The notes beneath the pieces were generated by a model. That model made no database searches. It saw nothing but the letters and a program-made list of their open reading frames with translations, and was not told the DNA's origin. Both the position numbers and the translations under genes were made by a program. Shown here piece after piece: positions 1 to 7,271 of a DNA stretch of 40,649 nt (position 1 is the first letter of the stretch; each line of letters opens with the position of its first letter). The stretch comes from Acidimicrobiia bacterium (GTDB taxonomy: Bacteria; Actinomycetota; Acidimicrobiia; Acidimicrobiales; Bin134): assembly GCA_022822265.1 (NCBI GenBank), contig JAJECA010000054.1, positions 1-40,649 on the forward strand. Reading direction: 5' to 3'.

Positions 1-28
1 GCACTGCAACCCGCGTCTACCGCCTGGA

Positions 29-418
29 CTAGCGCACGTCCACTTCACCACTTTCGAGCCACCATGCGAACGATTCGATACCGTCGAGGCGGGGCGCGTG
101 CCTGTTGACGAACTCTGTCAGCGCGTCAGCCAGCATATGCACGTGGTTTGGGGCCGAGCGGGGAAACCTACGGGGATGGGTATAGACCAGTCCTGAGTGC
201 TTCTCGCCCCCTGCAGAGATGTGCCGATGGAGCACCGCGAAGTCCTTGATGTTCTCCGTGACCACCGCTCGTCCCTCGACCGTGGCCGCTTGAAGCAGGT
301 CTGCATCTGACAGCCCTCGGAGATCATCGCGCTCCACTACAGCGACGGTGTCGACTGTGCGGCCTCGCAGCACTTCGGCTACCGCCGGGGAGTGCATCTC
401 ATCGAGAAGCAGCTTCAC
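29..418 (-). CDS. DUF5615-type PIN-like toxin of a type II TA module
   Basis: Putative ribonuclease toxin of 129 aa. The N-terminus (VKLLLDEMHSP) carries the first acidic residue of the PIN-like fold. The central stretch SDADLLQAA followed by VVTENIKDF matches the usual DUF5615 order, with Asp/Glu residues that would bind a metal. I chose GTG at 418 because it forms a four-base GTGA overlap with the stop of the upstream antitoxin gene and puts the family motif at residue 1; an ATG at 448 would add ten residues not typical of the family. Its partner is the RHH/DUF433 protein immediately upstream. Seen: motifs and overlap. Family knowledge: DUF5615 proteins pair with DUF433 antitoxins. Inference: RNase activity. 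Nothing was recognised in bases 1-28. Confidence 0.8.
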   Translation of the reverse strand: MKLLLDEMHSPAVAEVLRGRTVDTVAVVERDDLRGLSDADLLQAATVEGRAVVTENIKDFAVLHRHISAGGEKHSGLVYTHPRRFPRSAPNHVHMLADALTEFVNRHAPRLDGIESFAWWLESGEVDVR

Positions 419-837
419 TCCGACAGCAGCCGCCGTTCGTTCTCCCACATGGCCAGCTCATGGTCGGCCGCCTCGTCATTGGCTGCCAGTTCAGTATCGA
501 TCTCCTCAGAGAACTCTGCGTAATAGCGAGAAGCGGCCCGCACCTGTCCCTCGGTCAGGCTGAGCTGGGCCGCGGCCCTGTCGACTCGTTGCTCGACACT
601 GCCGCGAAGACCGCGCAGCAACCCTGCGACCTCCCAGACATCAGGCCCCGTAGCCAAACCCGCTCGCCGTCCGCTCGGCCCCTCGCGGAACACGATCCCC
701 GGATGGGCCTCCATCCGCAGTCCCTCATCGATTAGGCGCTCCCCTACTGACGAAATTGAGCCACGCCCTTGGGCAGCACAGAGCTTGAGCCGCTCGTAGA
801 CACCGGGACGCTTGAACCGAATCGAAAGCACCGTCAT
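415..837 (-). CDS. RHH/DUF433-type antitoxin
   Basis: Antitoxin of 140 aa, transcribed ahead of the DUF5615 toxin and overlapping it by four bases. Residues 1-45 (starting MTVLSIRFKRP, with a later SISSVGERLIDEGLR segment) look like a ribbon-helix-helix DNA-binding part. The middle (HPGIVFREG, then a GPDVWEV segment) and the LTEGQVRAASRYYAEF segment resemble DUF433, an HTH-like domain found in antitoxins of DUF5615 toxins. The acidic C-terminal tail probably neutralises the toxin. ATG 837 was preferred over 864 because residue 1 then starts the RHH strand and a TACACT box lies exactly six bases upstream. The protein likely represses its own promoter through the repeats at 852-872. The overall architecture resembles mycobacterial VapB45-like antitoxins, from memory. 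Confidence 0.72.
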   Translation of the reverse strand: MTVLSIRFKRPGVYERLKLCAAQGRGSISSVGERLIDEGLRMEAHPGIVFREGPSGRRAGLATGPDVWEVAGLLRGLRGSVEQRVDRAAAQLSLTEGQVRAASRYYAEFSEEIDTELAANDEAADHELAMWENERRLLSE

Positions 838-843
838 AGTGGT

Positions 844-849
844 AGTGTA
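844..849 (-). promoter_or_regulatory. -10 box (TACACT) of the DUF433 antitoxin, leaderless
   Basis: Read on the minus strand, TACACT is followed by six bases and then ATG 837. A TANNNT hexamer about 7 nt before the start is the standard signature of leaderless actinobacterial transcripts. No Shine-Dalgarno sequence is present. The same spacing recurs at other TA genes in this window. Confidence 0.55.
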
Positions 850-851
850 GT

Positions 852-872
852 CATTTATCACCATCTGTCACC
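852..872. repeat. Two tandem 11-mers, one helical turn apart (candidate operator)
   Basis: CATTTATCACC (852-862) and CATCTGTCACC (862-872) match at 9 of 11 positions with a 10-base period. They lie in the 81-base divergent region between the DUF433 antitoxin and vapB, just upstream of the leftward -10 box. One-turn spacing suits cooperative binding of RHH dimers. The repeat is seen directly; the operator role is inferred. Confidence 0.4.
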
Positions 873-892
873 ACAAAGCCCTCGGCGCAGTT

Positions 893-912
893 TACACATT
901 GCGGTGTATGAT
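893..912 (+). promoter_or_regulatory. vapB -10 box with overlapping inverted repeat
   Basis: TATGAT at 907-912 is one mismatch from TATAAT and lies exactly six bases before the GTG start of vapB, implying a leaderless mRNA. TACAC (893-897) and GTGTA (904-908) form a perfect 5-bp inverted repeat that runs into the box, a plausible site for VapB(C) autorepression. No good -35 was seen. Confidence 0.55.
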
Positions 913-918
913 GGTGTT

Positions 919-1149
919 GTGAGTCGGACCAACATCGACATCGACGATGAACTCATCGAGCGCGCCATGCAGACATACGGGCTTCACACCAAGCGCCAGG
1001 CGGTGCATTTCGCCCTGGAGCGCCTTCTGGGCGGCGGGCCGATGACCGTAAAGGAGCAACTCGAGATGGAAGGGGTCGGCTGGGACGGCGACCTTGACGC
1101 CATGCGCGCCAACCGGTTCGCCGATTGGGGCAGCAGTGCTGATCGCTGA
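919..1149 (+). CDS. vapB: VapB-type antitoxin
   Basis: Antitoxin of 76 aa. The N-terminal segment SRTNIDIDDELIERAM and the following TYGLHTKRQAVHFALERLL form the ribbon-helix-helix typical of VapB proteins of the DUF2191 type. The C-terminal part (DGDLDAMRANRFADW) is the usual Trp/Asp-rich toxin-binding tail. GTG 919 was chosen because it begins the RHH strand and sits six bases after a TATGAT box; the longer reading frame from 769 has no family similarity. The gene overlaps vapC by 14 bases, so the pair is co-transcribed and probably translationally coupled. Autoregulation by the VapBC complex is expected from the family. Confidence 0.88.
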   Translation: MSRTNIDIDDELIERAMQTYGLHTKRQAVHFALERLLGGGPMTVKEQLEMEGVGWDGDLDAMRANRFADWGSSADR

Positions 1150-1528
1150 CACCTCCGCTTGGATCGGCTTCTTGTCTGCGGCAGGCTCTCCCCAGGCCCA
1201 GAGGATGCGCCAGGCGATTTCCGATCAAGAGGTGATCACCCTTGACCCGATCCTGCTAGAAGTCATGGCCGGTGCCCGCCGAGATGCTGTCGCCCGAACT
1301 CAACGGTTGCTGGAGGCCCAGCAACACGAGGCGCTCTCCCCCAAGCTCGACTGGCTCGACGCCGCAACGATCTACCGAGAACTCAGATGGCGGGGAATCA
1401 CCGTTCGCTCGCAAACCGATGCCCTCATTGCAGCCGTCGCCATCCGCCTCAACGTGCCCGTACTCCACCGCGACCGCGACTACGGCCGCATCGCCGAGCA
1501 CACCCCCCTCCAACTCGTCGAAGTCTGA
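1136..1528 (+). CDS. vapC: VapC-type PIN-domain toxin
   Basis: Endoribonuclease toxin of 130 aa. The acidic residues of the PIN active site are visible in order: LIADTSAW near residue 5, ILLEVMAGA near residue 41, a SQTDALIAA segment near residue 95 and HRDRDYGRIAEH near residue 115. GTG 1136 gives the canonical N-terminus just before the first Asp; the ATG at 1094 would add 14 unrelated residues. The vapB stop lies 14 bases inside this gene. VapC toxins typically cleave tRNA or rRNA; the target here cannot be told from the sequence. All catalytic positions appear intact, so the toxin is probably functional. Confidence 0.9.
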   Translation: MLIADTSAWIGFLSAAGSPQAQRMRQAISDQEVITLDPILLEVMAGARRDAVARTQRLLEAQQHEALSPKLDWLDAATIYRELRWRGITVRSQTDALIAAVAIRLNVPVLHRDRDYGRIAEHTPLQLVEV

Positions 1529-1595
1529 ACTCCCCCTTGCCTTCTTACGAAACTGGCTTGATGCAAACAAGCCGAATAGGTGTCGCACATAGTGC

Positions 1596-1601
1596 TACGG
1601 T
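1596..1601 (+). promoter_or_regulatory. -10 box (TACGGT) of the Phd-type antitoxin, leaderless
   Basis: TACGGT is followed by exactly six bases and the GTG at 1608. A small inverted repeat (GCAC 1585-1588, GTGC 1592-1595) abuts the box upstream and could be part of an operator. The lack of a Shine-Dalgarno sequence agrees with a leaderless start. Confidence 0.45.
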
Positions 1602-1607
1602 AGGACT

Positions 1608-1862
1608 GTGGACCGTGAAATCAGCCAGCGGGAGTTGCGGAACAACAGCGGGAAGATCATGCTCGAACTGGACGAAGGCAAGACGTTCACGGTGACTCGC
1701 AATGGCGTTCCGGTAGGCGAGCTGAGTCCGCTGCGCCGCCACCGCTTCATTTCCGCTGAAGCTGCGGTGGAGCTCTTCCGGACTGCCCCCGGTGTTGACT
1801 ATTGGGATCTTCGGGCCGACCTCGACGCGGTTGCCGACCAAGATCCATCTCCTCGTGCCTGA
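1608..1862 (+). CDS. Phd/YefM-type antitoxin
   Basis: Antitoxin of 84 aa. The N-terminus DREISQRELRNNSGKIM and the following FTVTRNGVPVGELSPL show the Phd/YefM fold, with the usual small DNA-binding and dimerisation domain. Residues 45-84 form the toxin-binding tail. The GTG start follows a leaderless -10 box. It overlaps the downstream PIN toxin by eight bases, giving a coupled antitoxin-first operon. In actinobacteria Phd-like antitoxins are often paired with PIN toxins rather than Doc or YoeB, which fits this neighbour. Assignment to the family is confident; target and regulation are inferred. Confidence 0.86.
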   Translation: MDREISQRELRNNSGKIMLELDEGKTFTVTRNGVPVGELSPLRRHRFISAEAAVELFRTAPGVDYWDLRADLDAVADQDPSPRA

Positions 1863-2268
1863 GACGCCCAGACCACCTCGCGGGCTGCTGGACACTTCGG
1901 TGATCATCGATCTTGAGCACATCGAGGTATCGGCCCTCCCTTACGAGGTCGCCATCAGCGCCTTGACTTTGGCTGAGCTGGCAGCTGGCCCGCATGCCGC
2001 AAACGACCGAGTGGAGCGAGGCCGGAGGCAAGATCGTCTCCAGCGGACAGAAGCCGCGTTCGATCCTCTGCCATTCGATGTCGATGCCGCTCGGGCCTAC
2101 GGACGAGTCTTCTCCGCGGTCCTCAGCGCCGAGCGGAAACCCCGCGGGGCAAGAGCAGTCGATCTGATGATCGCTGCGACCGCTCTTGCGGCCAACTTGC
2201 CCCTCTACACTCGCAACCCCAACGACTTTGCAGGCTTGAATGAGATTGTCGAAATCGTGCCCGTCTGA
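1855..2268 (+). CDS. PIN-domain (VapC-like) toxin
   Basis: Ribonuclease toxin of 137 aa. The PIN motifs are GLLDTSVIID (first Asp near residue 13), TLAELAAG (Glu near residue 38), ARAVDLMIAATAL (Asp near residue 102) and TRNPNDFAGL (Asp near residue 125). I chose GTG 1855, which overlaps the Phd stop by eight bases; the ATG at 1792 would place 21 foreign residues before the domain. It is the third TA toxin in 2.3 kb. The gene ends 21 bases before the acyl-CoA ligase, so readthrough into that gene is possible. Confidence 0.87.
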   Translation: MPETPRPPRGLLDTSVIIDLEHIEVSALPYEVAISALTLAELAAGPHAANDRVERGRRQDRLQRTEAAFDPLPFDVDAARAYGRVFSAVLSAERKPRGARAVDLMIAATALAANLPLYTRNPNDFAGLNEIVEIVPV

Positions 2269-2289
2269 CGGCAACCGGAATCTTGCATA

Positions 2290-3792
2290 ATGCGGATCGT
2301 TGACCTGTTGGAGCGGGATGCGGCGCTCTACCCCGAGCGGACTGCAGTAGCGGTTGCCGGAGGGCCATCTGCTTCCTTCAAGGATCTGCACGACCGAGTT
2401 CTCCGGCTGGCTGGCGGTCTGGAGACTGCGGGGGTGGGGACCGGCGACCGGGTGGCGCTCATGGCCGACAACGGGCTGGTCTTTTTCGACGTCTACCTGG
2501 CGGTGGCCTACTTGGGGGCGGCTGCTGTTCCGCTGAACACCCAGCTCACCGATCCCGAACTGTCCTTCATCCTGTCGAACGCCGAGCCCATCCTCACCGT
2601 GGCAACCCGTCCCTACGCCGAACGGCTGGAGGCCGTCGGCACCACCGGCCCGGTGATCGATGCCGACGGAGATGCCTATGCGGGCCTGCTGGAGTCGGAG
2701 CCCTTCGCCGATTTGGATCGCGCTACCGAACACGACACCGCGTTGATCATCTACACCAGCGGGACCACTGGACGGCCGAAAGGGGTGTGCCTCACCCAGC
2801 GGGGCTTGGCGTTCAACGGGCTGACCATGGCCCTGGTGCAGCGGTTCCGGCCCGACGATGTGTTCTTGTCCACCACGCCGCTTTACCACGCGGCCACCGG
2901 CACCCGGGTGTGCTCCATGCTGGCCGACGGCCAGACCCACGTGGTGCTGCGCTCCTTCTCGCCGGAGTCGTTCTTCGCCACGGTGGCCGAGCACCGGGTG
3001 ACCATCTCGATCCTGGTTCCCGCGCAGCTGCGCCGCATTCTCGACCATCCCGGCTTTGCGGAGGCCGATCTGTCCAGCCTGCGGCTCATCGTCTACGGCG
3101 CCGCCCCCACTGCCGGGCCGCTCATCAAACAGGCCTATGAGCGCTTCGGGTGCGGGCTGTACCAGGGTTACGGAATCTCCGAGTGCGTCACCAACCTCAC
3201 CGGGCTGCTGCCCGAAGACCACGACCTTGCCATGGCTGGGCGCCCCGAACTGCTCGACTCGTGCGGGCGCGTCGTGCCCGGGGTAAGGATCGAACTCCAT
3301 GACGACAATGGCGTCTTGGCCGCTCCCGGAGAGGTGGGCGAGATCTGGGTGAAGAGCGAGAAGGTGATGGCCGGCTACTGGCGCAACACCGACCAGACGG
3401 CTGAAGCTCTGGTCGACGGCTGGCTGCGAACCGGCGACCTGGGCCGCATGGACGGTGATGGCTATCTCTACATCGTCGGCCGGTCCAAAGACATGCTCAT
3501 CAGCGGCGGCGTCAACATCTACCCCAGTGAGATCGAGGCCGTGCTCTACGACCACCCAGCCGTCGCCGAAGCAGCAGTAGTCGGGCGCCCCGACCCCGAA
3601 TGGGGCGAGCGCCCGGTGGCCTTCGTCGAGCTCCGACCCGAAGAGTCGCTCGACGGACTAGTGGATTGGTGCGCAGAACGATTGGCCAAGATCAAGGTCC
3701 CCGATGAATTCATCGCCGTCGACAGCTTCCCCCGCACCGTCACCGGCAAAATCCGCAAAGTAGAACTCCGAGAACACCTAGCCGCCCGCTGA
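2290..3792 (+). CDS. AMP-dependent acyl-CoA synthetase/ligase
   Basis: Activates a carboxylic acid with ATP and CoA through an acyl-adenylate, in the cytosol. The 500-aa length is normal for the ANL superfamily. Visible motifs are the P-loop YTSGTTGRPKG at 155-165, the YGISE segment near residue 295, GWLRTGDLG near 380, SGGVNIYPSEIE near 405-416, and a C-terminal TGKIRK in which K487 is the expected adenylation lysine. The ATG overlaps a CATAAT stretch, and no Shine-Dalgarno sequence is evident. It runs convergently with the kelch lipoprotein gene, 16 bases away. The substrate is unknown; fatty, cyclohexane or aromatic acids are all possible. Its position beside the catabolic cluster suggests entry-step activation. 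Confidence 0.9.
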   Translation: MRIVDLLERDAALYPERTAVAVAGGPSASFKDLHDRVLRLAGGLETAGVGTGDRVALMADNGLVFFDVYLAVAYLGAAAVPLNTQLTDPELSFILSNAEPILTVATRPYAERLEAVGTTGPVIDADGDAYAGLLESEPFADLDRATEHDTALIIYTSGTTGRPKGVCLTQRGLAFNGLTMALVQRFRPDDVFLSTTPLYHAATGTRVCSMLADGQTHVVLRSFSPESFFATVAEHRVTISILVPAQLRRILDHPGFAEADLSSLRLIVYGAAPTAGPLIKQAYERFGCGLYQGYGISECVTNLTGLLPEDHDLAMAGRPELLDSCGRVVPGVRIELHDDNGVLAAPGEVGEIWVKSEKVMAGYWRNTDQTAEALVDGWLRTGDLGRMDGDGYLYIVGRSKDMLISGGVNIYPSEIEAVLYDHPAVAEAAVVGRPDPEWGERPVAFVELRPEESLDGLVDWCAERLAKIKVPDEFIAVDSFPRTVTGKIRKVELREHLAAR

Positions 3793-3808
3793 CAGGACAA
3801 GAAGCGCC

Positions 3809-5614
3809 TCACGGCAGTCTGGTGATCTCTACCGCGTTGCCGGGCCATTCGGGGTGAGGTGAGACAACTACCCCTTTTGGCACAACCTCGACCGATTCGT
3901 CTGGGCTGCAGGCAACGGCGGAGTTGCTGCAACCGCGTCTGACCACGAAGTCGGGATACGAAACCATCATCTGCGAAGGGACCTCGTAGTCGTCGGCCCA
4001 CCGCAACGGTGCCCGAAGCTCGAACGCCGGCAGACCCGATTCATCGGGCGGGTCAAGAGCGATGATCGATTCCAACAGGATCGACTTCGCTGATTCTCCC
4101 AATTCTTTGTAGACGTGGTCATAAATGTCGAGAACCAGGAACCAGTTCCCGGAATCGATAACAATCGGATCGTCTCGACCATAGAAGGCTCTCGGGGTCG
4201 TTCTAGATGAGGAGTGGAAGGTCGCAACGCCGGCGACCGGGCCCTCAATCGGCGCCTCACCATCATCAAGGTCAATGACAATCACCGCGTAGGTCCCCTC
4301 GACAGTGTCCGAAAGCTCAGGCGTAGCTCTCACGACATACCGGTCGCCATTTGGCAACACACCCGAGATTTCCACCTCCGACACCGGGTCGGGCTCCACA
4401 ACGGAGGCAACCTCAACCGCTTCGCCTTTCGGCTCGCCGCTGTCCTGGAAACCCCATTGGGGCTCGGAGACGAAGAGGCCATCAACCTCAAAAAAGACCA
4501 GCCGGTTGCCCGCGACCATGCCTTTGGTGTTGTAGCCCGACACCGGTGAGATCCCCAATAGCTCCCAGGTCTCGCTACGGGGTTGGTAGCTGAACAGCAA
4601 GGACTCCTCGGTGCCGAGACCAGTTCCCAGGTGGCCAGTCGAGACAATCAGCTCAGCTCCGGTCCATATCAGCGTTTGACTTCCCAGGTTGCCTTCGTAG
4701 CTTTCTGGATCAGGAAGAGTTTCAGGCATCGGAGTCCACGCATTGGTCGCAGGGTCGTAGGACGAACCGACCGCACGCTCTGAGTAGTCGACACTTGCGG
4801 AGCCGGGAAGACCGCCCCATGTAATGAGCTCTTCGCCCGTCCATACGACATCGGGCATCGCTGGCCATGCGGGCGGATCGGGCAGCGTTCTCCAGGTGTC
4901 CTCAATGGGGTTATAGGCGAGTCCCCGTTTTGTTGTCCGCGATGACTCTGTTGGCCAAACGACAAGCTCAGCGCCGGTCCATGCTGCTTCGCGGCTATGT
5001 CCCAGAGGGGATGGCGGTACTTCGCCCAACTCCCAGGCGTCTATCTCGGGGCGATAGACAGCGACTCTGCTTTCGGTGGCAAGCAGAACTTCAGTGCCGC
5101 TCCAAAGGGCATTGGCAGAAGACACGCTGGTGATCGGTGCGTCGGCCAGCGAGCGCCAAACGTCAGTTTGCCAGTCATAGGCAGACACCGAGGGTGACTG
5201 GTCCCCCCAATAGACAATGAGTTCGTCATCGGTCCAAGCGCTCGCGGTGCCATACACCGCGGGCCAGGGACTAGCAGCTAGCTGTCGCCATCCCCCCGTC
5301 TCAAGGTTGTAGGCAACCCCGGAATCGGACTGGCTACCCCAAAGCAGCAATTCGCTTCCGGTCCAGGCTGCAATGAGATGAGGCCCATCTACTGATTTCG
5401 GAAGCGGGACTTTTGACCAACCAGTGACCGGGACGAGTCCAGACTCCAAGGGAAACTTTGAGCTGTCCTCGACATCTCCAGTCTCGACTTCAAGAGACTG
5501 AGCCACTGGAGGAGCAGCTCCCCTATCGCCGTCGCTTCCACAACCGCCCAGAGCAGCCGCAAGCACAATGATCACCACGCACGTGCCAGCTGCGCGAGCG
5601 GCAACGACGGCCAT
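3809..5614 (-). CDS. Kelch-like repeat lipoprotein
   Basis: Exported protein of 601 aa. Residues 1-25 form a lipoprotein signal peptide with a hydrophobic core and an LGGC lipobox (C25). Residues about 70-370 contain at least six repeats built around W(T/S)G-x-E(L/V) followed by a hydrophobic strand and Trp/Gly, as in kelch beta-propellers that describe an activity or value per blade. Residues about 410-601 form a separate C-terminal domain I do not recognise, with a late Cys pair (RGCSNSAVAC) that may form a disulfide. The start lies eight bases after the AtuA small-subunit stop on the same strand, so co-transcription is possible. No enzymatic role can be assigned. Confidence 0.78.
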   Translation of the reverse strand: MAVVAARAAGTCVVIIVLAAALGGCGSDGDRGAAPPVAQSLEVETGDVEDSSKFPLESGLVPVTGWSKVPLPKSVDGPHLIAAWTGSELLLWGSQSDSGVAYNLETGGWRQLAASPWPAVYGTASAWTDDELIVYWGDQSPSVSAYDWQTDVWRSLADAPITSVSSANALWSGTEVLLATESRVAVYRPEIDAWELGEVPPSPLGHSREAAWTGAELVVWPTESSRTTKRGLAYNPIEDTWRTLPDPPAWPAMPDVVWTGEELITWGGLPGSASVDYSERAVGSSYDPATNAWTPMPETLPDPESYEGNLGSQTLIWTGAELIVSTGHLGTGLGTEESLLFSYQPRSETWELLGISPVSGYNTKGMVAGNRLVFFEVDGLFVSEPQWGFQDSGEPKGEAVEVASVVEPDPVSEVEISGVLPNGDRYVVRATPELSDTVEGTYAVIVIDLDDGEAPIEGPVAGVATFHSSSRTTPRAFYGRDDPIVIDSGNWFLVLDIYDHVYKELGESAKSILLESIIALDPPDESGLPAFELRAPLRWADDYEVPSQMMVSYPDFVVRRGCSNSAVACSPDESVEVVPKGVVVSPHPEWPGNAVEITRLP

Positions 5615-5622
5615 GAATCAGG

Positions 5623-5946
5623 CTACCGTTTGATCTCCTCGTCGGCGTCGATGTCGATTTCTAGGATTAGGGATTGGTAGGACTTGCCGTGGGGGTCGGT
5701 TCGGAGACTCATGGACACCCCTCCGCCGAGCGCCTCGGTCATCACGAAGTTCAGGCCCTTGGTGCCGGGCAGCTCGTAGCGGGTGATCTCGCCTTTGACC
5801 AGGCTGCCGAACTTGTCCCGCACCTTTTCCACGGTGAGCTCGCGCCGCAGCACTTCCCAATTTGCGTCGTCGTAGACGAATACGCAGAGGTTCACGATGT
5901 CGCCCTTGTCGCCGGAGCGGCTGTAGGCGAACTCCCGCAGCTTCAT
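5623..5946 (-). CDS. AtuA-associated small protein (ferredoxin-fold C-terminal AtuA domain)
   Basis: Protein of 107 aa beginning MKLREFAYSRSGDKGDIVNL. It matches the C-terminal domain of long AtuA proteins, whose hallmark is the AxxRSGDKG segment at residues 7-15, followed by a GxxN-type loop (KGLNFVMTEALGGG). It overlaps the end of the AtuA gene by four bases (ATGA), so the two chains are made together and probably form one complex. In Pseudomonas AtuA the two domains are fused. The biochemical role is not established; the family is linked to acyclic terpene (citronellol/geraniol) use. Confidence 0.85.
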   Translation of the reverse strand: MKLREFAYSRSGDKGDIVNLCVFVYDDANWEVLRRELTVEKVRDKFGSLVKGEITRYELPGTKGLNFVMTEALGGGVSMSLRTDPHGKSYQSLILEIDIDADEEIKR

Positions 5947-7271
5947 GCCTCAATGACCTCGGTGATCAGCTTCATATCCTCACGGGGCAACAGGGCAGGG
6001 GTGACCCCGATGGCCGGCGCCATCTGGGTGGCGACCCCGCCGCCACCGGCCGGTCCCATCCACAGGAACTGGCCTTCGAAGGCCACCGCGTCGGCGGTCT
6101 CCCGATCGTCGCAGCGGGCCGCGATGCGAAGCCGCACCTCGGCCGGATCGCCGCCGGGAAGCTGGCCGTCGAACAGGGCGCTCATCCCGTGGAGGTCGTA
6201 GCGGATCTCGTCGATGCCCGACTGGTACGGCTCCAGGCGCTTGGCCACCACCTCCGCGGCCAGCTGGGCCCGTTCAACACAGCCGGCGCCGCCATAGGAG
6301 ATCTCGGTCACAACCTTCCACCCCTGGTCCACCCCCACCAGCACCTTGAGAGAGTCGGGACGGGGGCGGCCCGAGGCACCGCCGACCCGCACCCGGTTCG
6401 GACCCACTTCCTCCACCCACACTTGTGAGAAGTCCGCGGTGCTGTCGGGGGTGAGATAGGCCGCCGGGTCGTGGATCTCGTAAGCCAACTGCGTCTTCAT
6501 GGTGCCTATGTCCACCGCCCCGCCGGTGCCCTCCAGCTTGGTGATGACCAGCTCGTCCTCGCTCACGTGGGCCAGGGGGAAGCCGAGGTGGACGATGTCG
6601 TCCAGCACCCGGTAGGGCGGATCCACATAGTTCCCGCCGGTGGCGTGGGTGCCGCACTCCAGAAGATGGGCCACCAGGGTTGCGGTGCCCATCTTCTCCC
6701 AGTCGTCCAGCGCCCAGCCCATCTCATAAGCGATCGGCCCCACATAGAGCGACGGGTCGGCGATGCGGCCGCCGAGGATGAACTGCGCGCCTTCTTCTAA
6801 GAGCTCCACGATGGGATCGGCGCCGATGTAGGCGTTGGCCGAAACCACCTGGGCGGCGATGGCCTGGGCGGTCACCCCCATTTCGGGAAGCTCCAGATCC
6901 TGGTCGAGCACATGGTCGAGCACGTCGTCGCCGTGGATCACCCCCACCCTCACCCCGGTGACGCCGTTGAGCTTCAGCCCTCGAAGCACGTCATCGGCCG
7001 CGGCGGCCGGATTGGCGGCGCCGAAGTTGCCCACCATCTTTCCGCCCCGGCGCAAGAACCCGGCGAAACGGCGCATGAGCTCGGGGATGCGCTGGTCGTG
7101 GCCTGCGGTCTCGTCATCAAGGCGGCGAACTTGGGCCAGCGCCATGGTCCGCTCGGCCAAGCAGTCGAAGCCCATGTAATCCACCAGGCCGCTGTCGGCC
7201 AGCTCCTGGGCCCAGTCCAGCCGATCGGTGGAGTACGCCGACCCGCTGCCGATGGAGATGCTCCTGCTCAT
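5943..7271 (-). CDS. AtuA family protein (DUF1446)
   Basis: Protein of 442 aa covering only the large DUF1446 domain of the acyclic terpene utilisation AtuA family. The N-terminus (SISIGSGSAYSTDRLDWA, then VDYMGFDCLAERTMALAQ) is the family signature. Later conserved patches include FGAANPAAA near residue 82 and a glycine-rich stretch near residue 150 (FILGGRIADPS). ATG 7271 was chosen because it overlaps the stop of the molybdenum subunit gene by four bases and starts the family motif; the frame is open upstream to 7556 but that part is antisense noise. The missing C-terminal domain is the next gene. Coupling to a Mo hydroxylase is unusual. The exact reaction is unknown. Confidence 0.87.
   Translation of the reverse strand: MSRSISIGSGSAYSTDRLDWAQELADSGLVDYMGFDCLAERTMALAQVRRLDDETAGHDQRIPELMRRFAGFLRRGGKMVGNFGAANPAAAADDVLRGLKLNGVTGVRVGVIHGDDVLDHVLDQDLELPEMGVTAQAIAAQVVSANAYIGADPIVELLEEGAQFILGGRIADPSLYVGPIAYEMGWALDDWEKMGTATLVAHLLECGTHATGGNYVDPPYRVLDDIVHLGFPLAHVSEDELVITKLEGTGGAVDIGTMKTQLAYEIHDPAAYLTPDSTADFSQVWVEEVGPNRVRVGGASGRPRPDSLKVLVGVDQGWKVVTEISYGGAGCVERAQLAAEVVAKRLEPYQSGIDEIRYDLHGMSALFDGQLPGGDPAEVRLRIAARCDDRETADAVAFEGQFLWMGPAGGGGVATQMAPAIGVTPALLPREDMKLITEVIEA

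Noticed and set aside
1747..3555. 602-aa open frame antisense to the ligase and PIN genes
   Set aside because: It is a mirror of the real genes on the other strand, with no recognisable motif and compositional bias from GC-rich codon third positions.
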